Assembly (NCBI GenBank): GCA_022575985.1
Contig: JAKSXM010000007.1
Location: 55,830,501 to 55,894,500, forward strand
Direction: 5' to 3'
DNA from: Anagrus nilaparvatae
Lineage: Eukaryota; Arthropoda; Insecta; Hymenoptera; Mymaridae
DNA length: 64,000 nt
The position numbers and the translations under genes are program-made. The notes under the pieces are model-generated. The model ran no database searches. It was given only the letters and a program-made list of their open reading frames with translations, and was not told where the DNA came from. Below are positions 46,001 through 56,222 of this stretch, in pieces. Each line of letters opens with the position of its first letter. Position 1 is the first letter of the stretch.

Positions 46001-49000
46001 TTTCTTAAACATTCAGCCATAGGCGTTCTGCTAAATAATGAGATTTTGGTAAATGGAATACAGAAATTTGAATAAAGAATTTTTTCTTTATATATTTGAA
46101 TTGATCCATGTCGTATGTATAATAATTTTATAATAGTTTTTTAGAAAATTTTATTTTTAGGTTATGTAACGGAAGATCATTTTTTAATATTCAGTTTTAA
46201 AAAATTTAATTTTTTAAATACAAAATTCTTTATTGATTGCTAAAATACTTCAAGTAAAAATTTCAAAAATGTTCTAAGTAAGTAAAATAACCCAAAATCC
46301 TTGCATAAGAGGATCAATTCATATATATTAAATAACAGTCAAATAAATTTTTCTATGCACAAACATTTAATAGAAAATAATTTATATAAATGCATGTAAA
46401 ATAAAAATAGGTATATAAAAGTATTAAAATATTTATTATAAATAAACACTAAATCTACGTAATATTTTACTGATAAGAAAAAAAAATAGATAAAAATATT
46501 CATGCAAAACAGTATAAACATATTATGTCATAATGGGTCGAATTATTATATAAGATATCTACAGTTTCAGGCAGATTTCGTACCTGTCGAACCGTCACAT
46601 CCTTCCGCATGAGACGAACAGCCTCCTTCCCCTTCAGTTTCTATCCCGAGATAACAAGAAAATAATATACAATCACGTAACTGATAATATATCAAATATT
46701 CTAATTTATTTATGCTTCGACTATTTTTTTTTTTTAGTATAATTTTTAAATACTAAGTAATCTTATTATAAAATAAGTGTGCTAATGTTGATTTTATTAA
46801 TTAGTGGATTATAGATAGTTTATCTTTAAATATTATCTATCCTAACAGCGTAAAGTTTTGGCAGTAGTATGCACATGAGCATGAATGGCCAGTGAAGCTC
46901 CAGAAGACTAATTTCAATAATCCAAGCGTCTAAAGATTAATTCCCTTGTAACCCACGGTATTAAGCTTAGGTTAAAGATTTTAATTGATTTTTCAACTAT
47001 GCTTGGAAATCATGAACTTTACAATTTAGATATTTTTATTAGTAATATTCCTGAATACAACCCTTTCTAGACTAGATTAATTTTTTTTTATACTATGTGC
47101 TTTTACGTTAGCAAAGAATATAGTCAAAGCACACAGCATTAAAAAAAATTAATTTAGTCTAGAACAGACTTAATATATTCAAAATATTCATCTTTGAAGC
47201 TCCTGGTTATTGACATATTATTACCAAAACTTTATATTTATTTCAAAAAAAATCGAAAATCTAATATATTTTAAACCGGTAAAAAAATAATTTTCTTTAA
47301 TTTTTGAATAAGAAATGATCCAAAAAACCAAATTTACGAATCTTGGTAAATTATTTTTATGCCTGAATAGACCATTTAAAATTTGAAATAGTAGCAAGTT
47401 TAGATTAAAAGGAAAAAAAGGAAAATAATTTTTCACACAATCTGAACCAACTAGTATCCATAATTTCTAAAAATCTACTGACATCAATATTTATATTGTT
47501 GAACTAAAAATTTTCCATAAAATTTATATGGGTAATAAATTTTTTTTTCGAGTGGATTTATAGTGGAAAATGTCTTCTGCTACCAAATGCATGAAATATA
47601 TTAGTTAGTTTTGAAAGTAAATTTTCTATTATATTCAAATCGTAGGCAGTTTTTTTTAAAGTGAATTTAAAATTTTTATATTTCAGAAAGTTTATTTCAA
47701 CAGCAATGTAATTCGCCAAGGTTAAATTCTCTAATTCTTCTTATCCAATGTAAAATAACTTTCTGCTAAAAATACTTTAACGTAAACTTTAAAAATAAAC
47801 TTTTTAACAAAAAAACGCGCTGCATTTCGTCAAAAAAATTTTAAAAACTTTTAACATAGGACATGTTTATTGGGTGGGATACTTGAAAAAGCTTATCAAT
47901 ATACATAGGGGGAGAGATCAAATACAGTTAAAATAATTTCAGTACCAAGTTTTACGGTACTCGTACCAGTACATATTATTTGTTAATTTTGAATTTAAAA
48001 AATGGATAAATATTGAAGCTGAAAGATGGCTGCACAATTTAAAAAAAAATATAAATTATTGTCTTTAGAACCAACACAGAAACAAAGAATTGAAGTTTTT
48101 AGGTCGTTCAGGTACTGGAGCATTATACATTCTCTTATACACGGTTCTCCCATTTAAAATTCGATCGTTCATGTACTAGTGCTTAAAATATGTCGTGAAT
48201 ATCACTCAATTTTACAAAATAAAATGCCAATTGGGACAACATCCTTAACCGTTCATGTACTGGTACGAGTACCTTATAAGTTTTTTCTTTCAAAATTTAA
48301 ATTGTTTTTTAATAAATTTTTCTAATGTTATCGAAATATATCTTGAACTAAATTTATGAATTTTTTTTTTTTTAAATCTTTCTAAAATGGTTATAATACT
48401 GGGTTATTTCGAACTAATTAAAGTAAGTATAAAAAAACTTGGACTTTCATGCATTTGGTAGCAGTAAACATAGTTTGACTCTTTAAGTGTTTCAAAAAAT
48501 TTGCAAATCATCGATGTATTTGTAAAAATATTTTTTTTTAAATATTGCTTGCTACAAAATTTGACATGATTCAGATAAAAAAAAAATATACAAATATAAA
48601 ATATATACATATATATAAAGGAAACACCAAACAAATTACTTTATGGATCAAACTTTCTTTGAATAAATATATAAGAATAACGCCGAGCACAATTATATGA
48701 ATATTTACGACAAATACATGCTAGATATATATATAAATTTATATATGATTTTTTTTTTTACAATAACGTAACAATAATAATTTAGAAAAAAAATTTTGTG
48801 TTCAAAAAAGTATCGAAAGTTTGTCACAAACATTTAACAAATCATTCTTTATATATGTATATATATTAATATATTTATAATGAAATCATGACAGAATTAT
48901 ATATAACAAGACTAATATTTAAAAAAAAATTATATATATTAAAATAAATATATAGATATATATACTATATATATATTATATAAGTAAATAATTGTATTTT

Positions 49001-51863
49001 AAAAATCGAAGTGTCAAAAGATTTTACGTAACTAAGAAATAACTTAATTATAATTTGAGTCAGAATCCTATAAAATCAAATACAAAAGGCCAGGTATTGG
49101 TGTGGTTTTAACTACCAGGAAAACATATATATATATATTTATCGAAAAATAGATCCTATCTATTCACAATACACTGAAAAAAAATTTAATCTGCTTCCGG
49201 AATTTTCTGGTCGCCTTTTGGTCGCCTTTACCGGGACTCCGGTTGTGGTAGTCAGATTTTTATTTTGTTTTAAACAATTGCAAATTGTCATGGAATATAT
49301 AATTTTCGTATTTAAAATGCGAGCACTGTGGCATGGTGGGACACTTAAACAAAATTATTTAACAAAAAAGAAAGGTCTTTTCTTCGGGTTTTATGTTATT
49401 TGCAACCTATTAAAAGAAAACAAAAATCGGTAACTGCAACTGGATATCCGGCATCGGTAACTCTATTTCCGGTAATGACTGATTTTTTTTTCAGTTTAGA
49501 TAAAAAATGTTTAAGTATTTCCACTTTTATGTTTCTAAGATTATTTTTTCTAATCTTAAATTTAGATCTAAAATGACCCACAGATGACTTTTATTGGGTC
49601 TAAAGATGTCTGGATAAAATAAAAAAGGTGGCAAAAATTTAAGTTAAAAGTTTTAACCTAAGGCAAACCTAGAAACAAAAGTGGAAACAAAATCTAAAAA
49701 ATCAAGTTGCAAAAGTGTGTCTTTTGCAGGTCTTTAACAATTTTATGAACTACTTCCAAAGTATCAAATTTCATGGTGCACTACTTCTTATTTTATTCAA
49801 CTTTACAGCTATGGAAACGTAAGTGGGTAAAAAAAATAAAAACTTTTAGTTTTACTATGAATTTTAATATTCATTTTAGCCTATAATCAAAGATGAAATC
49901 TTTTGACACTGGAACTCTCAAAAAATAAATTAAATTTAAATTTAATCAAATAATTAGTAAATCGAATCAAAACTTAAATTGAAGACAATATAAATGGTTT
50001 TAATTGTTTATAATATTAATATAATTGATTTCTCTGGAAGAATTTAAATTACCAAAGAAAAATAAATCCGCTTACGTGAACAACCAAGCCTTTTTTTAGT
50101 GCATTTTAACATGGAACATGTTCATTGGATGGAGTATTTGAAAAAGTTTGGCTCGGCAGGGGGGGGGGGGGGTAAGAAATTGATGTTTTTAGGGGGGGGG
50201 GGGTGAAATATTGACGTTTTTAGGGTAGGGTGAAAAATTGACGATTTAGGGGGGGGGGGTGAAAAAGTTACGTTTTAGGGGGGGTTGAAATCGACTTAGA
50301 ATATTTTCGATTTAGGGACTTAGAATAATTTGAAGTGGGAGATCCTGATCAGGGCCTGACTTCCACTAGAATTTAGAATACTTTAAGTTTATGGACTTAG
50401 GATAATTTATATTTCAGTATTTATTGTAATTTCGGTATTTGGATTTATTACTGTTATGAGTGAACATATTCCATGCTTGTTGGTTGTGTAATTACACAAA
50501 CCAGTTATAAATTTTTTAAAAACCAATTAATTAAAAGGCTAAAAATCCAAAATCAAGTTCATTTAAAACATTATATTTGTATTGAGGTTCTAACTTTATT
50601 GATAAATTTTATCTCTAAATATAAAATTCTTTTTTCTATAAATAAATTTATTATGAATTAAAACTACGTATCATAAAAAAATCTGCAGAGAAATATAAAA
50701 TTTACAAACTTGTTTAACGCATAAAATGCGATATCATTAAAAATTTTAAAACATTTTCTAATTTTATGAGATTTATAAAATAATTAATTTTAATACATTA
50801 ATCGTGTAATACTTTGATAAATCAAAATTAATATTTGAATAGAAAGTACTCAATGGTAATACTTTGAGAAGAATATTAATATTTCCGATAGGTTAAGCGA
50901 AATTCAATACAGAGTTCATAATAGCTAAATTTATTTATAGTAGGCCTGGTAATATAATAATTTGAACTAACTTATAATTATATACAAGACTAATCTTTTG
51001 CAAAAACTTTATTTAAGCCACAAATATTTCAGTCAAAAATCTCGACTTCATTTCAAAGTTAACTTCCTGTTTAATGTTTTTAAATGTAGCATCAAAACGG
51101 TTAAAAATTGACTTTTTTAATATTGATTAAGTGGGAAAATTGTATACATAGGATATACGTGATTTTCAAGATCATATGAGACCTGCTAACTAGATTTGAA
51201 ATTTTTCCCAGGGGCTATTTTTAGCTAAAAAATAAAACCCATAAAAATAACGCCCAAGCATGAAATTTAGAGCAGTTAGAAGATACAGGCGTCTTAAAAA
51301 TCATGTATGTTCTAAATCTATAACTTTCTTTTCTAATGCATATTTAAAAAATTAACCATTTTGTTGTTGCATCTAAAAAACCATTTATCGGTATTTTCAA
51401 CCTCCCGAAAAAACTGGAAGCGAGATTTTAAATTTTGTCGAACTTTTGCCTTTATTATGTTTTTTATAACTTCATAACATTTAATTTCATTTTTATTTGT
51501 CGAACGCTATTTATCAGAAAATAAAATAGGTTTTATTTAATCGCACATTAAAAAAAAAGTTTTTACTATTTAATAAAAAAAAAAAATCTAAAAAAATAAT
51601 AAAGCATATAATTTTTAAAATTTACCTTGTTCTTGTTTAGTTTTTTCAACAGCCATACAAGTAACTCTCCATTCTTGTAATTCTGGTGATGGTATAAGAC
51701 CTGCGGAACCAGCCGCATTATCTTTACGTGCTTGCCACCATTGATGATCATCTTTACTTATTATTTGTAATATATCACCAGTTTTAAATGATATACCAGC
51801 TTGTGCACATGGTATTAATTCATCTTCTAATGGATCGTAATCAAATTGTGCTCGTACAAAAAT
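33894..51863 (-). CDS. CASK: CASK (Caki/camguk) MAGUK scaffold, 3' half, seven exons
   Basis: Exons in coding order: 51626-51863, 46584-46640, 41815-41934, 40904-41020, 38791-38898, 38535-38710 and 33894-34073. All have GT/AG borders and consistent phases. They encode an SH3 domain ([36 protein letters not shown]), the HOOK region ([19 protein letters not shown]), then the guanylate kinase-like domain ([53 protein letters not shown]) and the invariant CASK end QWVPVSWVY. Known: CASK is a CaMK-L27-PDZ-SH3-GK scaffold at synapses and cell junctions, binding neurexin, Mint and Veli. The GK fold binds proteins rather than making nucleotides. The P-loop reads GAHGVGRR, as in other CASKs. Kinase, L27 and PDZ exons are not in the window. 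Confidence 0.96.
34157..34318. repeat. Dispersed foldback repeat, copy 4, at the last CASK intron's 3' end
   Basis: Shares GCGTATACGACCCT, GGCCATAAAAAAGAATGGCC and the arm TAGGTCATTCTATATTTC with the copy at 4369. It sits about 80 bp upstream of the acceptor for the last CASK exon. Confidence 0.65.
34700..35645 (+). mobile_element. BEL/Pao LTR retrotransposon, internally deleted copy
   Basis: A direct repeat starting GTGTTAATTAATTTGCGTG occurs at about 34701 and 35583 (partly diverged, about 65 bp recognisable). These are candidate LTR pieces; the true 5' edge of the left LTR is not determined. After the first copy, TGGTCCTTCGAAAAGCC resembles the sequence after BEL-type 5' LTRs. Only integrase remains between; gag, protease and RT are gone. 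Inserted in the last CASK intron, opposite to CASK. Confidence 0.7.
34990..35530 (+). pseudogene. BEL/Pao integrase fragment
   Basis: The first frame reads [22 protein letters not shown] (shown here only as a location: 34990-35055), then [22 protein letters not shown] to 35155, matching the start of the BEL/Pao integrase core with its first aspartate in EVDF. After a frame change, [14 protein letters not shown] and AKIFSENG follow; the second catalytic aspartate of S-D-NG is E here. A deletion joins this to [14 protein letters not shown], and the third acidic residue region is altered. Near 35430-35510, [20 protein letters not shown] matches the C-terminal region. The protein is inactive. Confidence 0.85.
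35693..35708 (-). other. Histone mRNA 3' stem-loop (minus strand)
   Basis: GGCCCTGAAAAGGGCC on the plus strand, that is GGCCCTTTTCAGGGCC on the minus strand, followed by ACC. This is an exact match to the metazoan replication-dependent histone stem-loop consensus GGYYCTTTTCAGRRCC. The intact coding region expected upstream on this strand (35710-36000) is not recognisable. Confidence 0.85.
36241..36256 (+). other. Histone mRNA 3' stem-loop (plus strand)
   Basis: GGCCCTTTTCAGGGCC followed by ACG. Lies 30 bp downstream of the ATG...RGKGG start, so nearly the entire coding region between start and stem-loop has been deleted. Confidence 0.88.
36430..38534. other. Last CASK intron, right part: AT-rich
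   Basis: Apart from a solitary TTTTTGGGCCTAGAACTC at about 36578 (end of the MITE family at 31513), no repeat edge or frame can be supported. Confidence 0.4.
38535..38710 (-). CDS. CASK: CASK exon: GK domain core
   Basis: 176 bp, phase 1 to phase 0. Reads [37 protein letters not shown] and [14 protein letters not shown], with donor GTAAGT. Confidence 0.96.
38791..38898 (-). CDS. CASK: CASK exon: GK domain, HTTRPPR segment
   Basis: 108 bp, phases 1 and 1. H is completed across the junction, then [20 protein letters not shown] and [16 protein letters not shown]. This is the GMP-binding face in real guanylate kinases, kept as a protein interface in CASK. Confidence 0.95.
38899..40903. other. 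CASK intron, AT-rich, with a solitary repeat end
   Basis: At 40690-40735 the word AACCGGTTTGTGTAAACACA-ACC, the terminus of the family at 15585, stands alone. A less AT-rich patch at 39450-39540 has no recognised content. Confidence 0.5.
40904..41020 (-). CDS. CASK: CASK exon: GK domain, P-loop-like region
   Basis: 117 bp, phases 1 and 1. Reads [20 protein letters not shown], then [19 protein letters not shown]. Residues Y-S before AFQRKT are extra relative to the vertebrate sequence as I recall it, created by use of this acceptor. Confidence 0.95.
41815..41934 (-). CDS. CASK: CASK exon: HOOK region
   Basis: 120 bp, phases 1 and 1. Reads [20 protein letters not shown], then [19 protein letters not shown]. 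The lysine-rich HOOK links SH3 to the GK domain and binds protein 4.1 in known CASKs. Confidence 0.95.
42647..42978. mobile_element. TIR element, 332 bp, CAGAGTATTCCGAAAT ends
   Basis: The left end CAGAGTATTCCGAAATTCGG and the complement of the right end CAGAGTATTCCGAAATACGG match at 19 of 20 positions, and both continue GC-rich (GGCGCTAA-GTGT). It is flanked by ATT on both sides, a possible 3-bp duplication. No frame inside. The GC-rich ends stand out against the AT centre. Confidence 0.8.
43086..43186. mobile_element. hAT-type MITE, 101 bp
   Basis: Ends are CAGAGCTGG and CTAGCTCTG, with TGGACCA/TGGTCCA further in. It is flanked by GTCAAATT (43078-43085) and GTTAAATT (43187-43194), an 8-bp duplication differing at one base. 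It interrupts the right arm of the foldback element, so it is younger than that element. Confidence 0.82.
43729..44299. repeat. Foldback repeat with GTGTAGGCCT termini, copy 2
   Basis: Begins TAGTGTAGACCTGAA and ends TTCAGGCCTACACTATTA, complementary over 15 positions with one mismatch. Contains TGGACCATTTTCGGTAAAAA and its approximate complement TTTTACTGAAAATCATACTA. Confidence 0.75.
44300..46583. other. CASK intron, AT-rich, nothing recognised
   Basis: One perfect 18-bp palindrome, CACTTGAAATTTCAAGTG, at 44562-44579. Otherwise low-complexity. The minus-strand frame at 46339-46521 is AT noise. Confidence 0.4.
46584..46640 (-). CDS. CASK: CASK 57-bp cassette-like exon
   Basis: Acceptor GGGATAG, donor G-GTACGA, phases 1 and 1, so including or skipping it leaves the frame intact. 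It encodes [18 protein letters not shown], low-complexity and acidic, between the SH3 and HOOK regions. That is a place where CASK genes of other animals carry alternative exons. Its GC content stands out sharply from the flanking intron. Skipping would join EQ directly to VNCSIFG. Confidence 0.75.
47064..47164. repeat. Short foldback repeat
   Basis: TCTAGACTAGATTAATTTTT pairs with AAAAATTAATTTAGTCTAGA, and TATGTGCTTT with AAAGCACACA, around a short loop. A MITE-like hairpin about 100 bp long in a CASK intron. Confidence 0.7.
47956..48273. mobile_element. TIR element with GGTACTCGTACCAGTACAT ends
   Basis: The 19-bp end GGTACTCGTACCAGTACAT at 47956 is repeated perfectly in complement at 48255-48273. 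Inside are CGTTCAGGTACTGGAGCATT and CGTTCATGTACTAGTGCTT, internal copies of the terminal motif. About 318 bp, non-coding. Confidence 0.75.
49172..49495. mobile_element. MITE with CACTGAAAAAAA ends
   Basis: Starts ACACTGAAAAAAAATTTAA and ends GACTGATTTTTTTTTCAGTTT. Inside are CCGGAATTTTC, AAACAATTGCAAATTGTC and TTATTTGCAACCTATT, the core of the family listed at 7615. The two frames here (49218-49433 plus, 49396-49581 minus) are repeat-derived. Confidence 0.6.
50158..50286. repeat. G-run minisatellite
   Basis: Four to five units of about 33 bp, each a run of 6-14 G followed by a GTGAAAAATTGACGTTTTTA-like spacer. Strongly strand-asymmetric and able in principle to form G-quadruplexes. It lies between a TGGAACATGTTCATTGG block and the GACTTAGAATA repeats, within the family listed at 15585. 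Confidence 0.85.
50286..50512 (-). repeat. Dispersed repeat with AACCGGTTTGTGT-type end, copy 2
   Basis: GACTTAGAATATTTTCGATT and GGGACTTAGAATAATTTGAA units lead to the terminus GGTTGTGTAATTACACAAAC-CAGTTATAA. It is inverted relative to the copy at 15585. Confidence 0.7.
51000..51440. repeat. Dispersed repeat related to 61395-62050
   Basis: Shared order of words: GGATATACGTGATTTT/GGATATAAGATCTATGCGATTTT, then CATATGAGACCTGCTAACT/CACGTGAGACCTTCTAACT, and ATAACGCCCA later. Both copies are heavily diverged and their ends are not determined. Confidence 0.5.
51626..51863 (-). CDS. CASK: CASK exon: SH3 domain
   Basis: 238 bp, phase 0 at its start after a TTTAG acceptor, ending one base into a codon before GTAAATT. 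Reads [11 protein letters not shown] to AVEKTKQEQ, with the SH3 features [11 protein letters not shown] and [12 protein letters not shown]. The next exon upstream should encode the end of the PDZ domain; I found none to 64000. Confidence 0.95.
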
Positions 51864-52756
51864 CTAAATTAAAAAAATTTATTTTTCAAAATTTTTATTT
51901 ATACTTTTTTTTTCATACTTAAATAAAATATATATAATTACATTAAAATATTTATTTAAATATATAATTTTAGAATGTTTAAAATGTATCATTTTTAATG
52001 AATTTTTATTTTTAAATAATAATTTTATGAAATTTATTTACATATATTATTAAATATATTTTTTTTATCATTTTAATTTAATTGAAAACTAAAAAAAGTT
52101 TTTTTTATTTTACGTGTATCGTGTCAGTATTCAGTGTATTAAAAAATAAAATTCATTCTTTATTAGCATATACTTTTTTCATAAGAAAAGCGTGCAATTT
52201 AAAAAGTAGCTAAAAAAACTTATATTATGCACATATTCCATTCTATACGTACATAATTATTTCGTAACATTCAATTGAAAATTGCAACTTAAAATTACGA
52301 TGGAAATGATTTCACATGATTTCATGAATTAGCGTTTGTGCATTTTTAATTTAATGATTACTGTAATAATTTTATATATAAATATATGAAAACTTTTATT
52401 GAAGCACTTCGATTCAACATTGAGAGTTTCACTTAGAGCATCCTTTTTTATATCTCTTAAGTATTATATTTGGGGAATTTTCATTGGTAAATTGACTGTG
52501 CTCTACGTGTGCTGCCTCCTGTTAAATATTCTCACCCATCAGGATAAAAAAATTTAATTTTAATCGACTAAGGAGACGTGAAATATTTAATATATTTTAA
52601 TGTTATAATTAAAAACAAATAATTCGTTTATTCTGTAAATTATTAAAGATTAATGTAATCATTAAATTTTCTGACAAACTGTATTAAGTGAAAAGAAATA
52701 TTTTTTTCATTATCATGCTGTATTTAATTTTTAAAAATTTTTAATAAATTTTAATA
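51864..52756. other. CASK intron upstream of the SH3 exon, AT-rich
   Basis: A patch near 52430-52540 is less AT-rich but gives no CASK-like frame on the minus strand. Confidence 0.4.
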
Positions 52757-53240
52757 ATGTAGGCCTAGGCACTCTTTTTGTAGGCTTTTTTTCACTGAGA
52801 AGTCCATAAAATTTTCTAAAGAGTACTAATGAGGTAGCTAATTACGAATAAAAAATCTGCTTTTACTGAAAATGGTCTAGTCACTCGTAATAGGAATTTG
52901 GAGGTTATGTTTTTCAGATTTTTTACCTAAAATGCTCCAGTTACCCACAATAGAACTTATCCAAGAATTCACAAAAAATAAACTAAAATTGATTTTAATG
53001 GATGAATCAGCCACTTTTGCTAAAAACAGATATCATTTCCGTTTCCAGAGGCTTAAAAAATATGATTAGTAACAGATAAACATTTTGAAAAACCTGCAAA
53101 ACATAAACTAAAAGTTTCTATCGTGAGTAACTGGACCATTTTCGGTAAAACCAGATTTAATATTCACATTAACGACCCAAAAAAAAAAAATGTCTGAATG
53201 ATCAGCAATTTTAATGAAAAATAATTTTTTCTCAACTCAT
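52757..53240. repeat. Foldback repeat with GTAGGCCT terminus, copy 3
   Basis: Begins AATGTAGGCCTAGGC. The interior carries CTGCTTTTACTGAAAATGGTC and GTAACTGGACCATTTTCGGT, as in the copy at 43729. The right terminus is eroded. Confidence 0.6.
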
Positions 53241-53599
53241 CCCTTAATGAAACAGATATATAAGATAAAAATTTGAGTGAATTTGTTTGAAAACATGAAA
53301 CAAAGTAGATAGTACACAGTAAAAAATTAGACATTTTTATGTAAAACTGATTATTAGTTTTTAAAATTAAGCTTCAAAATCATTAAACAAATTTTCAATA
53401 TCTTCTTTCTAAAAAATATGTTTATTATTTTTTTGTAAAATCTTTCTTTGAAATAATTAAAATTTATTTCCATTACAATATTGCTATAAAAATTAAATAA
53501 ATTTTACTGCATAAACATATCTTTGGTTCAAATCTAGACTATTAATATACTTTTGTTAAATTTAAACAAATTTTTCAGTTATGCCATCTCTTAGAATAG

Positions 53600-54130
53600 C
53601 TGTAATCGCTGGATTCTGTTAATGTTTAGAAGAGCAAATCCATTTACTAAATATTTACGTTAATAGCCCTAAAGTAATACCAGATAGAGCAACTCAATTT
53701 TGATCCTATTCACGAAACTATCAGCGCTAGCGCGAAACGTAAACTCTGAATCATACCTTCTTATAAGAGAATTTGAGCATAAAGGTATACGTTACCAGTA
53801 ATTCGCGGCCTAAGGTCGCTACCAAAGTTTGCACGTAAAAGGCGCGTAATGCATTTATGCCTTTATACGTGCATATTCATCCACAGATTTTGGACGCTTA
53901 ATTAGTATTTTTAGAATGTATTATAATAGAATACATGTATGTTTTCGATATGCAATCAAAGTCTGCGAATAAATAGATTCGTATTATAGCCTAAATGCAA
54001 TGCGCGTCCTCTAAACGCTAGCTATGGAAGGCCAGTTCTAGAGCTAATACGTAAAATACACTTATTGAAATGAAATGAAAAATATATGTTAAAATGCCCC
54101 AATAAAGTTTGGCGTGCCGAATTTTCCAAA
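53600..54130. other. Unidentified, moderately GC block
   Basis: Words such as CTATCAGCGCTAGCGCGAAA, AATTCGCGGCCTAAGGTCGC and CTTTATACGTGCATATTCAT stand out from the AT background. There is no frame or inverted ends I can support; probably an old repeat. Confidence 0.35.
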
Positions 54131-54279
54131 AATTTTGAGCTTGGAACATTTTTATAGTTGGGGATACGCTTGAAATCTGAAAATCAAAACAACGATTTTC
54201 GGTGTAGAACGATTCCGCAAAACTTTTTTGTGTAGAATTAATGATGTGTCGAATAATTTTATGTTGATCAGATCCCTTG

Positions 54280-54712
54280 CCAAATCAAAGGGGGGTAACA
54301 ATGTCCGATTTAAGGGTGCGGGATCAAATGTGTCCAATTTAAGGGAGGGGGGTCAAATGGGACTTAGAATAATTTCAATTTTGAGACTTAGAATAATTCA
54401 GTGTTAGAAACATAAAATAATTCAAGTTTAGTGACTTTCAATCATCCGTGTTTAGGGACTTGTAATAATTCCGGTTAAGGAACTTACAATATTTTTGATT
54501 TAGGGATGGATCTAGAATAATACGCGTTTAAGGAATCAGAATAGTTTTGGTTTATAATCTTAATATCTAGTAAAGGTGAAAATTTCAAATTATAAAAATA
54601 GCAAATAATATTGTAATGTTTCTTAAATTTTTTGCATTATACCTAGCCCTCAGCTGTAAGTAAAAATGTTCCATGCATTTTAAATGTGCTTACACAAACC
54701 GGCTATAATTTT
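54280..54712 (-). repeat. Dispersed repeat with AACCGGTTTGTGT-type end, copy 3
   Basis: Reading rightward: G-rich AATCAAAGGGGGGTAAC units, about eight units of the type GGGACTTAGAATAATTC, the block CCTAGCCCTCAGCTGTAAG, and finally GCTTACACAAACCGGCTATA. These match, in complement and in order, the parts of 15585-15945. The minus-strand frame at 54152-54337 is spurious. Confidence 0.75.
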
Positions 54713-56010
54713 TATTTAACATAGGGCGTAAATTATAAAATACTTCTTTGACCGTTATACAAAACACAATACAATTTAGATACAAGCAAGGTTTATTCAA
54801 AACATTCGTTCTTTTTTTAAACAAAATGCTTACAAAATGCTTTAGTTTCTTTTTTAATTAAAAAAATTATTTTGATATTGATTACTATGCGTCTAATATG
54901 ATTCCGCTTTCAAACCTGCATGCTGCAATCTCTATTTTTTTATATATTTTAGGAAATAAAATTTTTTTAAATTGAGTGGCTTAATTTTATAAGAAATTAT
55001 CGATAAATAAAAATATTGTTTCTAAATGTAATAGAAATTTTTTTAATCTTAAATGATGAAATCAAAAGACAGATTATAAGATTACAAAAAATTTTAAACA
55101 TTAGAAACATAATTTTTTGCAATACATAAAAATGAGAAAATTTTTTACTGTGCAGATTTTACTTATTCAGTATCGATTAGAAATCTGTATGAAATGCTAT
55201 GAAATGATTTGCGATGATTTGTTGAAATGAAAAAAGCTTTTTTTTTTTAAAAAATCCATATGTTGCTGATGCTGTTTGATCAATAAAATTTTGCGCTGTA
55301 GATGAAGTAAAAAAAAAAATTATTGTTTTAAACAAGAATTTATGAAAAATGGATGATTGATTGATGAATTTGCATAGCCTTCTAACTACAGCAGTTCAAT
55401 CACACCAGATCAAGTGATAGTACTTACTAAAACTGGTAGAGGTTTTATCCTGAACAACTAGAATTTTGAAAAAAATGAATACTGTTATTAACTCAATTAA
55501 AAAAAACCCTTTTTTGAAAGATTAAACATAATTTTATAGTTGATTTATATAAATAAGTATTTTTCAGCATAAATTATCAATTATTATTAATTTTTTAAAC
55601 AGGTGTAGTTTTCAGTATGTTAATTAAATTTTTTTTTAATTTTATTTTAAAAACTCTGAGTTTAATATTAATTAAAATATTTAAATTATCTTTGCGTTGC
55701 ATACTTCAGTAATACTTGATTGGATACCATAGTTAATAGTAGTGAAAAGTATGAGGTTTCGATAAAATTTTTGGTCTAGGCAGACTCATAGTGACTTTTG
55801 TTTTAAAAATATTTGTCAATTTTTATTTATATTGATCAGAAGAATTCTGATTTTTACGTAATACGTATTTACAGTTTGAAATAGTGCCAATAAAATGACA
55901 GAATAAAATAAAATCGAACCATGCATATTTTGACGTTAAAAATTTGGCAAAAACACGCTTTCTTTTGTTACTTAAAATATATGGAATAAACCATGAGCTA
56001 TCTGCATCCT
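54713..56010. other. AT-rich, nothing recognised
   Basis: No supportable frame. The sequence TTCAATCACACCAGATCAAG (55397) sits in a slightly GC-richer patch without identity. Confidence 0.35.
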
Positions 56011-56021
56011 AAATTTTTTTA

Positions 56022-56222
56022 AACTGAAAAAAATCAGCTTAGGTCTAGCAAATTTTTTGTTTCTTGCTGAAACGATTGAAAATGATCTAAAACATAAAAA
56101 AAATCAAAAAAATTTTTTTTTATTTTTCAATTGATTTGCAATTATTTGAGCAAGAAAAAAAAATCCGCTAGCCACAAGCGAAACATTTCCGCTTGCGTAA
56201 AACGGATTTTTTTCAGCGTAAA
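56022..56222. repeat. MITE of the CACTGAAAAAA/ATTTGCAAT family
   Basis: AACTGAAAAAAATCAGCTTAG at the left, GATTTTTTTCAGCGTA at the right, with AACGATTGAAAATGATCTAA and TTGATTTGCAATTATTTGAG inside. Confidence 0.55.

Noticed and set aside
46339..46521. Hydrophobic 60-codon minus-strand frame as a membrane protein
   Set aside because: F/Y/I/L-rich translation is what random A/T-rich DNA gives; many similar frames exist in the window.
48840..49000. Dense TATATA tracts as a special AT-hook or origin region
   Set aside because: Such tracts are common throughout this AT-rich window and show no further structure.
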